Assembly: GCA_050084985.1 (NCBI GenBank)
Contig: JBITNC010000001.1
Span: forward strand, 153,636,001-153,700,000
Origin: Nageia nagi
Taxonomy: Eukaryota > Pinophyta
DNA length: 64,000 bases
Reading direction: 5' to 3'
Shown: positions 1 to 11,929 of the stretch, piece after piece
Layout of the letters: the number at the start of each line of letters is the position of its first letter
Position numbering within the stretch: position 1 is the stretch's first letter
Program-made: the position numbers and the translations under genes
The notes under the pieces: model-generated
Told to the model about the DNA's origin: nothing
Seen by the model: only the letters and a program-made list of their open reading frames with translations
The model's database searches: none

Positions 1-218
1 ATGTTTGATATAGAACACCGATGACTAGTTAACTATATTAGAATGGCCGCCTAAAAGTAAAATTTCATCAAAAGGGGGTCATGTGACCATTCATTTTGCA
101 TACACTCGATGAGAGCTATCCAATAATAGGGTTTCTAAACCTATTTTATGTTATCACACCAAGTTATGATTATTCTAATTTTTACTTAGTTAACGAGGGA
201 CATTTTTAGGTGTCTACA
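1..218 (-). mobile_element. Possible Tat-type LTR terminus (fragment)
   Basis: Read on the minus strand, the segment ending at 218 starts with a terminus nearly identical to that of the old Tat-like LTR at 40263: 17 of the 18 bases at 201-218 match 40246-40263. No polypurine tract follows to the right, so an LTR piece was probably joined here to unrelated gypsy sequence. Positions 1-200 show no other recognisable feature. Confidence 0.35.
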
Positions 219-639
219 AGTAGTAAAAGTTGATCCTACCATGATGACATTAAAAACTATGATCCAAAAAATGGTAGATACACTTACTAGTACATTCAAG
301 GTAGAAATCCAACAAATACAAACCCAAATATAGACCCTTGACAATAAATGTGATAGTGTTCAACTAAGTCTTAGTCATACCAACAATGCATCTAGTTCAC
401 AACAATGAGCTCGCATTGCATGTAAAAGATCTTATGAAAAATTGGAAAAGGGATGCTAGCATAGTTACACTCCTTAACAATCATCAAATTTAAAATCATA
501 GATCCTAAGGATTTGTATCCCATCTTAAGTAAGCATTCAAGTACCTTTGAGGAACCAATGGGCTTACCACCCCAGCAATAACATGATCATGCTATTCAGT
601 TGGTGCCAAGAAGTCACCCACCAAACATTCATCCTTATC

Positions 640-1440
640 AATATCCTTGTTTATAGAAAAATAAAATTGAAAAATTGGTTAAGGAATTATTGGATGCAGG
701 AGTAATTTAACTTAGCATAAGCCCATATTTTTCTCTAATTATATTAGTTCATAAAAAACATGGTTCATGGCATATGTGTGTGGATTTTAGGGCCCTTAAC
801 AAAATTACCATCAAGGACAAATTTGCCATCTTGATCATTGATGAATTAGTGGGTGAATTACATGGGGCAAGATATTTTTCCAAGTTGGACTTGCAATTTA
901 GGTGTCACAAAATCTGTCTCAAGGAGGAGGATATACTAAAAATTGCATTTTGCACCCATGAGGGCCATTATGAGTTCCTGGTCATGCCTTTTGGCCTCAT
1001 AAATGCTCCATCCACATTTCAAAGTTTAATGAATTGGGTGTTTTGTTCATTCCTTAGGAAGTTCATTCTAGTTTTCTTTGATGATATCTTGATCTATAGT
1101 AAGACATGGCAAGAAAATGTGGCACATGCTGACCAAACCTTACAAATTTTGAAGGGACACTAGCTATATGTAGAAAAATCAAAATGCTCATTTGATAAGA
1201 GGCAAATTGACTACTTAGGCCATGTTATATCTAAAGAGGGAGTTAAGATGGATCCATAAAAGATTACTAACATGCAAAATTAGTCTATTCCTAAATCTTT
1301 GAAAAGTATTCAAGGATTATTAGGTTTGATAGGCTAGTATTAGAAATTTGTGAAGGATTATGGCAAGATTGTAGCACCTCTTACCATGTTGATGAAAAAG
1401 AATGCTTTTTAATGGTCCCCTCAAGCTGAGGTAGCTTTCC
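640..1440 (+). pseudogene. Gypsy reverse transcriptase (decayed)
   Basis: This is the fingers and palm of a Ty3-type reverse transcriptase, which copies element RNA into DNA in virus-like particles. The best-kept part is 774-1163 (129 codons). It shows the CVDFRALNK motif, the first catalytic Asp in SKLDL, the VMPFGLINAPSTFQ motif and the catalytic FFDDILIYS box, where plant gypsy elements usually have Y/F-V/F-D-D. Just upstream, EKLVKELLDAGVI and, around 1190-1260, the CSFDKRQIDYLGHVIS segment continue the domain through in-frame stops. The RNase H domain follows. No functional protein can be made. Confidence 0.85.
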
Positions 1441-1905
1441 TGAAGCTCAAGGAGGTGATGTGTACCACCTTAGTATTAGCAATGCTAGATTTTTCTAAAA
1501 CCTTTGTGATAGAAAGTGATGCTTGTGGACTAGGAACTAGGGTAGTATTAATGTAGGAAGTGCATCCCTTGGCATTCACTAGTAGAGCACTCTTTGGAAA
1601 AAAATTGGGTAAATCCACTTTATGAAAAAGAAATGTTTGCCATCATTCATGTAATTTAATGTTGGAGACCATATCTCATTGGTTTCCATTTCATCATCCT
1701 CATAGATCATCATAGTTTGAAATTTTTTATTGAGCAATGCATTTCTAAGCCTAAGCAACAAAAATGGGTGACCAAACTACTAGGGTATGATTATGAGATA
1801 GTATACTATAAAGGTAAGGAGAATGTGGTTATCGATGCTCTATCTAAAAAATTTAAAGATCAAGTAGCACTGAAAGCTTTTTCATCTCCTATTCCTCAAT
1901 GGTTG
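1441..1905 (+). pseudogene. Gypsy RNase H (decayed)
   Basis: RNase H degrades the RNA strand of the RNA/DNA hybrid during reverse transcription. The translation runs from AFLKLKEVM through FVIESDACGLGTRVVL, which carries a catalytic Asp, then HPLAFTSRAL and EKEMFAIIHV in shifted frames. It ends in the open stretch starting at 1717 with DHHSLKFFIEQ, KQQKWVTKLLGYDYEIVYYKGKENVVIDALS, typical of the end of the Ty3 RNase H domain. Stops at several places show that it is inactive. Confidence 0.75.
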
Positions 1906-2900
1906 GATAAAGTTAAACAAGAGTGGGTAGAAAATAGCTCCACCCAAGAATTGATAAAACAAGTCACTCAATACCCCATGAGTAAACCACACCACACATG
2001 GCATGATGGTATTTTGAGATTCAAAGGCCAAATTTTGTTACCATCTTCTTCAAATGTAAATAAAAAATACTTGCTAAATTGCATTCCACACCTACATTAG
2101 GACATGATGGATTTTTCAAAACTTATGAGTAGGTGGCATGGTCGTTCTATTAGATAGATATGAAATTGGATATCAAGCAGTTTATGGTAGCTTATGATGT
2201 GTGTCAATAATAAAAGGGTGAGATAATGGGTACTTCAGGACTCCTTCAACCTCTTCCCATACCTAACCATACATGGATTGATATCTCAATGGATTTCATT
2301 GAAGGCCTTCCTCAATCACATGGTAAATTAGTTATTCTAGTGGTGGTTGATTGATTATCCAAATATGCTCATTTTGGTACATTAGCTCAACCTTGCAAAG
2401 TAGTGATAGTGGCATAATTATTCTTGGATATAATTTTCAAACTACATGGCCTATCAGGGATGATTATCAATGATCATGATCCCACTTTTACAAGTCATTT
2501 TTGGCAAGAGCTTTTTAAACTACAAGTTACCCAACTAAATATGAGCTCAACATATCACCCATAAATTGATGGTCAAACAAAAATTATCAATAAATGCTTG
2601 GAAACAAAATTACATTATCTTGCTTTAGCATAACCTATGCATTAGGTATGATGGCTTCCCTTGGCTAAGTGGTGGTATAATATATCTTATCATTCTATCA
2701 ACAAGATGACCCCTTATGAAGCAGTGTATGGTCAAACTCCACCAACAATCACCTTGTATATCGCAAGTACTAGTAAAGTTTAGGTAGTTGGCTTAGATTT
2801 AGTTACTTAGGATGATATTCTTTATTTTCTCAAGGATAACTTTTAGATATCCCAACACTATATGAAATAACAAGCTAATCAGCAACATGTGGAGAGAGAG
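1906..2900 (+). pseudogene. Gypsy integrase (decayed)
   Basis: Integrase joins the cDNA ends to host DNA. The zinc-binding region is near 2090-2215 (HPTLGHDGF- and C-x2-C-like remnants). The catalytic core follows, with a [13 protein letters not shown] motif near 2280 carrying the first Asp, an INDHDPTFTSHFW motif near 2470 carrying the second, and SSTYHPXIDGQTXIINKCLE near 2545 around the position of the Glu. The segment at about 2700-2760 (MTPYEAVYGQTPPT) is the usual end of the core. Many TAA/TAG codons interrupt it. Confidence 0.75.
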
Positions 2901-3300
2901 TTCCAGGTAGATGACATGATCTTTCTAAGGTTGCAACCTTATCACCAAAAACCTTAAAAATAAAAGGCCCTAAAAAATTGGCCATGTTATAGTATATTGG
3001 CCTAGCTGCATACAAATTGGAGCTTCTTGCTTCTTCCAAGATTCACCCAGTGTTTCATGTCTCTTATATTAAGAAAGTGGTTGGATCAAAGGTTCAACTT
3101 TTGACATAATTACCTAATTTGGTGGAGGATGGATCAATGGTAATTGTACCTAAGATAATTTTGGATCAATGTTCGTGACCATCACAAAAGTCCTTATGCA
3201 ATGGCAAGGCATGACACCAGAAGATGCAACATAGGAAATACTTCACCAACTATAGCAATAGTTTCTACACTTCAAGCTTTGAGGACAAAGCTTCATCCCA
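2901..3300 (+). pseudogene. Integrase C-terminus with chromodomain-like tail (decayed)
   Basis: Reading across frames gives [16 protein letters not shown] and LKKVVG. Further on, near 3185-3240, comes a chromodomain-like pattern ending LMQWQGMTPEDAT. In chromoviruses this domain guides integration to particular chromatin. Assignment is by pattern and position, directly before the polypurine tract and LTR; the sequence is too broken to place in a named chromovirus clade. Confidence 0.55.
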
Positions 3301-3312
3301 AGAGAGGTGGCA

Positions 3313-3712
3313 TGTTAGGATCCCACATCCTAACATTTTAGTTTTAGTATTAGTATTTTATTTAATTAGCGACCTATAGTGTAAATCATAATATTGTAAT
3401 TGTAAGGATGGAATCAATTTTGCATTACTATTAGGGTTAGGATTTATTTATTATAAATAGATAATAGTGTGTGGGGAAATGCATTTGGAATATTACTTTT
3501 TAGTTTTAGAAGTTATAAGGAGGTAGCCCCCTCAAAGTGGCCTATGATTCTATTACTATTCAGTAAAATCCTATCCTTATCTGTTATTTTGTGTTTTATT
3601 TATTAGTGCATGCTTTATTATTTCCATAGATAATTATCATTTTCCTATTTCACTTTGATATTCATTTCATTTCTATAATATTTCTATTTTTTATAATTGT
3701 AGCATCGTAACA
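3313..3712 (+). repeat. 3' LTR of the chromovirus-like element
   Basis: It starts with TGTTAGGAT right after a purine-rich stretch (AAGAGAGGTGGCA, 3300-3312) that can serve as polypurine tract, and likely ends with TAACA at 3712. The first 23 bases form a perfect hairpin: TGTTAGGAT (3313-3321), 5-base loop, ATCCTAACA (3327-3335). A TATAAATAG box lies at 3452-3460. The right end is inferred from the TAACA and the loss of element-like sequence, not from a second LTR copy. Confidence 0.6.
3452..3460 (+). promoter_or_regulatory. TATA box in LTR
   Basis: TATAAATAG sits inside the LTR about 140 bp from its start, the usual place for the core promoter of a plant gypsy LTR. Assignment is by position and consensus. 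Confidence 0.45.
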
Positions 3713-3939
3713 ATAACTCTCACTTTGCATTCCACTTATTTATGGATGTATGTGTTGGTGTAAAATTGTTGCATATTTATCATATTTTTAAAAAGGGAGC
3801 ATAGCCTAGAATCATTCTTCCAAATGAAAGAATGCTTCCAAGCAATATTGTCTTTGGTTACCCGAGGCACCCAACCTCAATCATAATGAGCCCAATTATG
3901 ATATTGGCCATGGACAACATAAAAGATAACATTCATGAT

Positions 3940-4390
3940 CAAGAACACCATATGATATAAAATGATCCTAATGCACTAATATATGTTCATGATAAAGTAC
4001 ACCATATGATACAAAATGATCCAAATCCACCAACATATGTTCATTATCAAGTACACCATATGATATAAAATAATCCAAATACACCAACATATGATATGAA
4101 ATGATCAAACTACATCATATTGGTTTGAAATGATGACACTTTACAATATGATATGAAATGATCCAAGTACACAATATGATATGAATGATCTAAGTACACC
4201 ATATGGTTTGAAACAATACAACTATATCATATGATATAAAATATACACCAACATATGATATAAAATTTATCTAAGTACATCATATGGTCTGAAATAATTC
4301 AATTGTACCATATGATATGAGATGATTTAATACACCATATGATATAAAATTTATGTAACCCTATATGATATGAAATTATTCAAATATGTT
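3940..4390 (+). repeat. Degenerate tandem repeat, CATATGATATGAAATGATCC type
   Basis: About ten imperfect copies of a unit of roughly 40 bp, with the core ACACCATATGATATGAAATG followed by ATCCAA. The unit reappears in opposite orientation at 5240-5600 and singly near 4630, 6395 and 7240-7330. No coding potential. The 3713-3940 stretch before it holds nothing I recognise. Confidence 0.6.
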
Positions 4391-4399
4391 CTATAGTTC

Positions 4400-4630
4400 C
4401 AAAAAAAGTGGTAAGTCAAAAAATATATGCTTGTAATACTTTTCAAATGTTCAAACCATAAATTTAAATACTATGTTATCTTACCTCTATAAAGATCACA
4501 ATAAGATATCTTCCCCCTAGGATAACTTATTTTAAAAATTATGAATTAGAAGCTCTCAATAGATGTATCAGTGTTATGCATTAGCATTGTTCATAATGTT
4601 ACCACATAACCAACTTGGATGCTTCAAACA
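4400..4630. repeat. Duplicated non-coding segment (copy 1)
   Basis: The segment with TGCTTGTAATACTT, AAATTTAAATACTATGTT and, near 4580-4620, TTGTTCATAATGTTACCACA is repeated with divergence at about 6255-6360 and 6830-6930. The second copy is interrupted by roughly 450 bp. It suggests an old duplicated or mobile non-coding repeat. The following 4630-5240 shows no gene. Confidence 0.5.
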
Positions 4631-5239
4631 TATGATATTAAATTATCTAAGTCCACCATATGATAAGAAATTGTGCACTTTTTAGCACATGCATGATGCA
4701 AAGCTTGGTAATTGTTTGATAAAATGCATGATGCAAACATAATTTCATTTCTTGCAATGATTACAAGATATAAACACATGATGGAAGGTGTGATAATTGT
4801 TTGACAAGATGCATGATGAAAACATAGTTTTTTTAAGAATCTCAATTAAGATTCAAATATACTCTACAATTATATTCAAATGAGCAAAAATATCATAATT
4901 ATGATAAAGTATTACATAATCATGCTCAAATGATTCAAATATGTTCTACAATACTTCTACCACAACATTTTGATTTACAAGCACCAAATAGACATCCAAG
5001 TAGCACTTTTTGGAAAAATGTAATGAAACATAAAACTTGATAGACATGAGTGCAAAATGTGGATGATGCATGATGAAGAAATAGTCTTATAGATTGACAT
5101 GTTTGGAAAAAATGCAATACATGGCTATAATAAGGATTCCCTTAAACTATGATCTGATGAACCACTTGGGAACCACATATTACAAGAACATTTTTACCAA
5201 CTAGGAGAGCACTTGAAATATTTTTATATTTAAATTTTT

Positions 5240-5600
5240 TAGATCATATGGTATATTTCAATCATTTCATATCACATGTTGAATAATTTCTTTCCTTATC
5301 TAAGCCAATTTTTGGATCATATGGTGTATTTAAATAATTTTATATCACATGTTGAATAGTTTATTTCCTTCTCCAAAATATTTTTTAGATCATATATGGT
5401 GTATTTAAATCATTTAATATCACATCATATAGTGAAAAAAAAAGGTATCCAGGGGGAGCTTAGGTGAGCACTTGGAATCTTTTCATCATTTCAAGTTTTT
5501 CAAGCTAAGGGGTTAAAGAGGAGAGGGGAATTTGGTGTATTTAAATAATTTCATATCACATAATATGGTATATTTAAATCATACCATATCACATGTCATA
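5240..5600 (-). repeat. Inverted copies of the CATATGATATG repeat plus one arm of an inverted repeat
   Basis: Units such as GGATCATATGGTGTATTTAAAT are the reverse complement of the array at 3940-4390. The part at about 5460-5600, with GAGCACTTGGAATC and CAAGCTAAGGGGTT, is the reverse complement of 7245-7391 and is related to 31040-31135. Nothing coding is seen. The 5600-6250 stretch holds only weak single copies of the minisatellite found at 31926-32478. Confidence 0.55.
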
Positions 5601-6254
5601 ATTTATTATGTAAAATTTTTTTTAATACAAGCAATATAATGAAGGAGCAAATAATATACCCAATTTTTTTCATCTGACATAACCACACATCGAAGTCAAG
5701 GTTTGTGGGTATTTTTTCCCTTAGGGGAAATTGTTGCTTTGATTTTTTCTTCATTCTTTTAGAAATCTCATGAATCCTGCAATCATTGTAGAACATGAAA
5801 CTATATTTGCATCATGGATGTTGTGGTTATGACTTCCCTAATAGACATGTATGAAAAATGTTAAATAGTACACAAGGTTCAAGAATTATTTCATGTGTCT
5901 ATGGGCCTTTAATTTTTATAACATCTATTTTTTGTGTATCATGCAATTATTAGAAAAATTAAAGTTCAAAACTCCTTCAAGATAGACTGCACAACCAACA
6001 GGGTCAATAATATGTGTATAATGATTAATCTCATGATTGCATAAAGAATGGTTATAGATACTTTTAAGCATATGCAATTGCAAGGTGTAAAACTAGCTTA
6101 GGGAAGGAAATCAACAAACTACCTAAGTTCCTAGATATAATCTCATGGAATGTAATTATTGGAAGATATGCAATTCATAGCTAGAAAAAAAAAATCAAAT
6201 TGCACTTATCATATTACACCCATAATGAAACATTATACTTTAATAAAGTGTCAA

Positions 6255-7391
6255 AACTAGTCCAAAAGTGGTAATTTTATAAAAACATGCTTGTAATACT
6301 TAACAATTATTCAATCCAAAAATTTAAATGATATGTTGCTTACCTCTATAACAAGAATAGAAAGAAATTTAAATGCTATGTTTTTTATCTAAGTATACTA
6401 TATGATATGAAATGAATGAAGAACACTATATATAATGTTGAAAACTTCCTCAACATGGCCAAGAAGGTCAACAATGCATTTATAATTATTCATTAGGCAC
6501 TTGGAAAGTTACCAGGTATTTTGAGTTATGACAAATGATATACTTGGTACTCTCTTTGTACTTGCAAATTAGAAACAATAACAACATGACTATAAGAATT
6601 GACTTATGAAAAATCACTATGAAAAGTATGATACTAATATAGATATAATTATTAATCAATGATATTTATCATCAATTCTAGATCTACATTATCATATATG
6701 ATATGCTAGTTTGCTTACCTCCATAACAAGCACTACAATAGGAATTATATTTATTAACAATTCTATCTACATTCTCATATATGATATGCTATTTTGCTTA
6801 ACAATTATATTTGCATTATCATGAATTAGAAAAGTTAGGTTTAGCTACATTTATAAGCTCTCAAAATATATATCATCGTTATGCTTCAACATTGTTCATA
6901 ATGTTACCACACAACCAACTTGGATGCTTAAAATTGTAGTGATTGTAATATAACGAGGTAATTGCAAATGTACCATATGACATGAAATTAGTTTTACCTA
7001 TACACATATGCATAAATGAAGCAAAATACATTATACCATGTCTGGTACGTTATTCTCAAGATAACCTATATGAACCATAATATTTTATTTACAAGCCACA
7101 TCTCTCATTTGGTGTCACCATATATCCTCATGTCTAGTCTTGCCTAATTTATCTTATCTTGTAAATATACCAAATTTCCCTCTCTCTAATAATGATCTCA
7201 AGATATGCATGGATAATATATAGAATTGTATCAAGTGCACTATATGTATGATATGAAATGATCTAAATACATTATAAGATATGAAACTGTATTAAGTGCA
7301 TTATATCTATGATATAAAATAATCTGAATACACCTCTCTCATCCAACCCCTTAGTTCAAAAAACTCAAAATGATGAAAAAATTTCAAGTGC
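6255..7391. repeat. Duplicated non-coding segment (copy 2) and second inverted-repeat arm
   Basis: The parts at 6255-6360 and 6830-6930 repeat 4400-4630. The last 145 bp (7245-7391) mirror 5460-5600 and stop exactly at the N block. No gene is seen in this 1.1 kb. Confidence 0.5.
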
Positions 7392-7491
7392 NNNNNNNNN
7401 NNNNNNNNNNNNNNNNNNNNNNNNNNNNNNNNNNNNNNNNNNNNNNNNNNNNNNNNNNNNNNNNNNNNNNNNNNNNNNNNNNNNNNNNNNN
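7392..7491. other. Assembly gap of 100 N
   Basis: Exactly 100 unknown bases, the customary placeholder for a gap of unknown size. It abuts an inverted-repeat arm, so true length and order here are uncertain. Confidence 0.98.
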
Positions 7492-8422
7492 TACACATGT
7501 AACTTATGCCCCTTAAATCATTATTAAAATTTTTGAAATTTAAAAAAAATCAAAGAATAAAAATTCATTGGCATTTTATTAAAATACTCAATAAACTACA
7601 CAAAATTGAGGGCTTGTCAGTTGCCACTAATTCACACCATGAAGAGAAGTAATATAATTCTCATCCATAATATAAACCAAAAGCTTCATAAGCAAAGGAT
7701 AAAATGAAATTAAAGAGAGCACCAACCATCACTCTAGGTTTCAAGTTATTTTTATTGTGCATGTCTCCTTTATCCTTCATTCTCCTTGCTCTTATAAACT
7801 CCCCTTTATAGCCAGCCTAGCCAGCTAAACTACAAGTTGAGTGGTTTATGTATTTTAGCCTAGGTCCACTTCATGCATTTAATTGTATTATTTAATGCAT
7901 TCATATTTAGTGAAATAAAACGTAGTTGGAATTGATACCTACTCATCAATCCTTACTTTATTACAATGAAAAACTATTATACTACTTTCAAATTTGAAGG
8001 TTATCCCATGTATCTTAGCTCATGTTCTATGATTGGATTACATTATTTTATTAAAGTGCATGGTTCTTTACCATACATGAGTTGTTACTTGTTAAACCTA
8101 TTCCTAGCATGCTTCTAGTCCTACTTCATGAATTAATATATTTAAAAAAAATGACAGGTATTTTTCAAACTAGCCCTTCTAATGAAGTTTTGGAAATTAT
8201 TCCATCCTTCCTATTTGATAGGCATTCTAAATTTGATTTTTTCAAATGAAAAGTATATTTTGAAGGTCTCTTTCATTGAAGGGTAAAACACCTTTTGAAG
8301 GGCATTGAAGGGTTCAATTTTGAACCTTGTTTGTGGTTGCTAGCTTTAAATTTGACCTTCAATCTTATTTTCCTTACACAAATATTGCTTACATTTTAAT
8401 TTTGTTTTGAACATGATATTTT

Positions 8423-8466
<44 letters not shown>

Positions 8467-8975
8467 CATCCCAAAACTAGTAGCTAAACTACACCCATGT
8501 GAGTTCAAACTAGCTTTAAAGGTTAAGAGTTAACAAATATTAATATATTAATTGTTTTTAATGATTTGATTTGTATTATAAACAAAATCTAAATCATACA
8601 AAAGAGAGTAATGGATGGAAAATCACATCTATGCATCCTACACAACACCAATTACAATTCAACACATCAAAAATTATTTTTCAAACTGCCCAACACTTGG
8701 TAGGAGAAGAGGACTACAATTGCTAAGCATGGTAACTAGCTATGTCAAAAAACATTAATTAATTTATATAAGTGGAACAATACACCAAGAATTAAATACT
8801 AACCCAACTCATAACTAATAATTAAAAGCTAATGCATAAATAACTAGTAAATGCATTTAACACCATCCAAAGGGGGATGAGGACCTGGTTGATGGCATGG
8901 TAGATGTTGGGTTGGAAGTAGGTTCATTAATGACTAGATAAGACTTCATCATTTCTTCATTATGCTTTCAAACAT
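7492..8975. other. Non-coding AT-rich stretch with (AT)n microsatellite
   Basis: No reading frame or element domain is recognisable. A (TA)n run occupies about 8429-8464. The rest is ordinary AT-rich sequence. Confidence 0.5.
8429..8464. repeat. (TA)n microsatellite
   Basis: Uninterrupted TA dinucleotides in non-coding DNA. Confidence 0.9.
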
Positions 8976-9420
8976 TTGGTGGAATACATGGCCAATGAGT
9001 GTTATCAAGAGTTTCACAAATTCTCTTACCAATTTGGGCCTGAACTATCTATAGTGGGAATAACATTAAAGGATGTGGTGACCCACCCATTTGTCATCAT
9101 CCCTTCCTCATTAGTAGCTACTACAAGTGGCTCCAACCATCCACTGGAAGTACCATACTATACACTATCATCTCCATTAGTATCCTCCTCCCAACCATCA
9201 TTATGCCAAGTAATGTTTGGGTTCTCCTCCCATCCAAAATGATGATGAGGGGAGTTTGTATGGGTTTCCCATCCATGATCCTATCTCAAAGGTGGACAAA
9301 ATATCACTCTTTCATCATGGTGCTATCTTCTAAACCTACAAGATGAGCTTTGGTCCCACTCCTTAGGGGGTGGGTGATGATGTTGCCTTGATCACAAGCA
9401 CTATGAGAACTTGAGATCTT
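8976..9420. other. Unrecognised coding-like stretch, strand unclear
   Basis: The plus strand is open from 8976 to 9242 (88 codons) but matches nothing I know. The minus strand of 9420-9050 spells a protein rich in His, Trp, Gly and acidic residues, with repeated GW/WEE pairs and a few stops. Its composition looks more like decayed coding sequence than the plus-strand ORF does. No function is assigned. Confidence 0.25.
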
Positions 9421-9779
9421 GAGGGATCCAACTAACTAAGCAAGGGAAATTATGCCAATGGCTTATTAGGTCCTACAAGTGCTTGATCTCCAATATGACT
9501 TTGTCAACCTAATATTTAATTTGGAACCAAATATCATGAAAGATTGTAAGGTTATAAGCTATTAATTCCACCAACAAAAGCTTAACTAAAAATACAACAA
9601 CATTCCATTACTTCCAAATATGTAATAAAATTCTAATTCTAAACATATTCCAAAAGTCTTCAAGCACGTTAGAAAATTCAAGAGGGTCTTCTAAGAGATT
9701 GTGAAGCTAAGTTAATGGCTACTTAAGATACAATTAGAAAAAGGATTCCATCTAAGACCAAGCCTTTTGAGATTTAGTA

Positions 9780-10613
9780 CAATGCCAAAAATGTGAATAA
9801 TAGATTCATTTGAATTACAAAATGGACACAACTTGGATCATAACTTAGGTCACAGAGAGAAAGGCATGAAGTTAAGCATAGTATCATAAGTGTATTTATC
9901 ATCATGCTTCAAAGCATGTCTTTGCTTAAAAATCTCCTAGGGGATCTAGATATTGGAAGCTTGCTCGTAGAAGTCTTGAATAGATGAAATGACTTTTTTA
10001 AGAAAATATTTAGCCTAAATACATTATGTGTTAGCTAGAGGAAAATTATGAAACTTAATTAATAGAGACCACCATACATTAAGGTGAGTAAGGAAAGCTC
10101 CCTTTCATTTTCCACCTCCTTTCCAAGTGAAACATGGTTTAATAGACTCCAATGCTTTTCAAATTGTCTTACAAATAAAAGAACCAACAATTTTGATTAG
10201 AATTAGGGCCATAATAAGAAAAGGAAGGTCCATATTCTTAAATGCTTTTTTACCCAAAGGGATCCCTTGGGAAATAAAATGTTAGAGTAAAATTTTTTAG
10301 GCTTTAGAGTCTTAGAGAGATCTAATGATCCATTTAGTACTCAAAGCAAGGCCTTTTCATTGGCAATCAAAATCTCTCATACCATTAGAATGCTTGAGGA
10401 GACAACAAAATTCCCAAACAACTCTATGGAAGCCTTTCTTATCATTAGTATTAGCCCATAAAAATTCTCTAAGAAGTTTTCCAACTTCTTATAGTAGGCT
10501 TGAGAAGGAACCCAACAATAAAAATAACACACATGAGTGAAGGCCAAAATTATTAAATAAATTTGAAACTTGCCTTCAAGTGATAGCTTTTTGGATATAC
10601 AATATGTTAACAT
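9780..10613 (-). pseudogene. LINE-A C-terminal region (zf-RVT-like), decayed
   Basis: The open stretch 10613-10377 and broken sequence down to about 9780 continue the RT. They end in a Cys/His-poor version of the zinc-binding region seen at the end of plant L1 ORF2, with the pattern PSC-x2-FV then NESIIH-like residues near 9800. Recognition is by position and weak pattern. Confidence 0.4.
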
Positions 10614-10619
10614 TTTCTC

Positions 10620-11660
10620 AACTCTTTAAAGAACATAGTTCCATAATTGATTTGAGGTTCTTTGAAAAGCAAAAGGGATTCCTAAAATCTTAAATATTTC
10701 CCAAGATTGGTACATTTCCATTGGTAAGAAATGTGCCAATTGGGGATGTCTAAAGTGGCTTGCCTAAAGTAAGAGGTTTCCTTCCATTGGATGCTAGATC
10801 CCAAAGCTTTACATAATGTATCCAAACAAACAAAAGCTTGAAGGAAAAAGTTTTGGTCATCTCTTAGGGTGAAAAAGGATTCATCTACAAAGTGTCCATT
10901 GATTAAGTATCCTTGATTCCCAAGAAAATAAATCCCATGCACTAGCCCTTGTGAAGCTTTATTTATAAGTATGTAACCAAAAGCTTCTACAACTAACACA
11001 TATAGAGAGGGGGCTAAGGGCTATCCCTATCTGATTAATCTATATGAACTTAAAGTACCAGTTTGCATACCATGTAAAGTAATAATAACTAGAGCATTAT
11101 TGAAAAGCATACAAATTGATGCAAGAAAGGTTGGACCAAATCCAATTGCCTTGAGAATTGCAAGAATGAAGTTCCACTCAATTTTATTGTAAGATTTTTC
11201 AAAATCAATTTTGATGAACAATGTATTCTGGTGAGAGGCACAAGCCCATTCCATTCCTTCCTAGACCACAATAACATTATCTAGAATGTATTTACTCTAA
11301 ATGAGCCCTAATTTTTCTAGATAAATAATTAGGGGAAGAAGAGGCCTAAGCTCTAAAGCTAGGGATTTAGATATTATATTATAACTAACATTGAGTAAAG
11401 TGATAGGTCTTTAACTAGTAATAACCTATGGGTTTCCCAATTTAGGAATGAGCTTAATGTCACCTTTATCAATGATAGCTCCCAAAGAGCATTTTAAGAG
11501 AGCTTCTTTATAAGAACATATAATATCAAAGCTTACCACATCCCATAATTCTTTATATAACTCACATGGGTATCCATATAAACCTAGAGTTTTTTCATTT
11601 TCCATGTAGGAGAGAGTTTCTTTCAAATATTCAAGGGAGAGGGGGTGCAATGACACTCTT
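10620..11660 (-). pseudogene. LINE-A reverse transcriptase, decayed
   Basis: Open pieces 11656-11426, 11254-11027 and 10999-10682 line up end to end as one L1 RT. Motifs seen are PLSLEYLKETL, GYPCELYKELWD, GDIKLIPKLGNP, FIKIDFEKSYNKIEW with the first catalytic Asp, and GHFVDESFFTL where the active-site F/Y-A/V-D-D has become VDE. ALGSSIQWKETSY follows. The matching parts of LINE-B (18890-19790) are in the same order. It is inactive because of the changed active site and several stops. Confidence 0.75.
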
Positions 11661-11929
11661 CTTTATGGTAAAGAGAGAGTTTTCATAGAACCACACTACA
11701 ATACTCATGTGAAATTGAATCCCAACACTCTCAAAATATTGGTGGTTATAAAGACAACATCATTCCACCATTCAATATAGCCCACATTCCTAGAGGGTCT
11801 AGGGAAAAGGTTTCAAACTTGGCAAGTATGGGGTAAAGTGCAAGAAGATGAGTACCACTTTTGGCAAAAAAGTAGAAGTATTTTCCTTTATTTTCAAGTT
11901 TGATAATAATTAATATAAAAAATTAAAGC

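Larger units (their letters stand above)
219..3712 (+). mobile_element. Decayed chromovirus-like Ty3/gypsy retrotransposon, 3' LTR present
   Basis: A plus-strand gypsy element without its 5' LTR. In order I can read a gag-like N-terminal piece (about 230-470), reverse transcriptase, RNase H, integrase, a chromodomain-like C-terminus and a 3' LTR. Dozens of stops and several frameshifts break it. The domain order RT-RNase H-integrase with a chromodomain-like tail before the LTR is that of plant chromoviruses. Most of gag and the protease seem deleted, because the gag-like piece runs into pol-linker sequence within about 200 bp. It is clearly older than the 20 kb element at 42141-62333. Confidence 0.8.
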
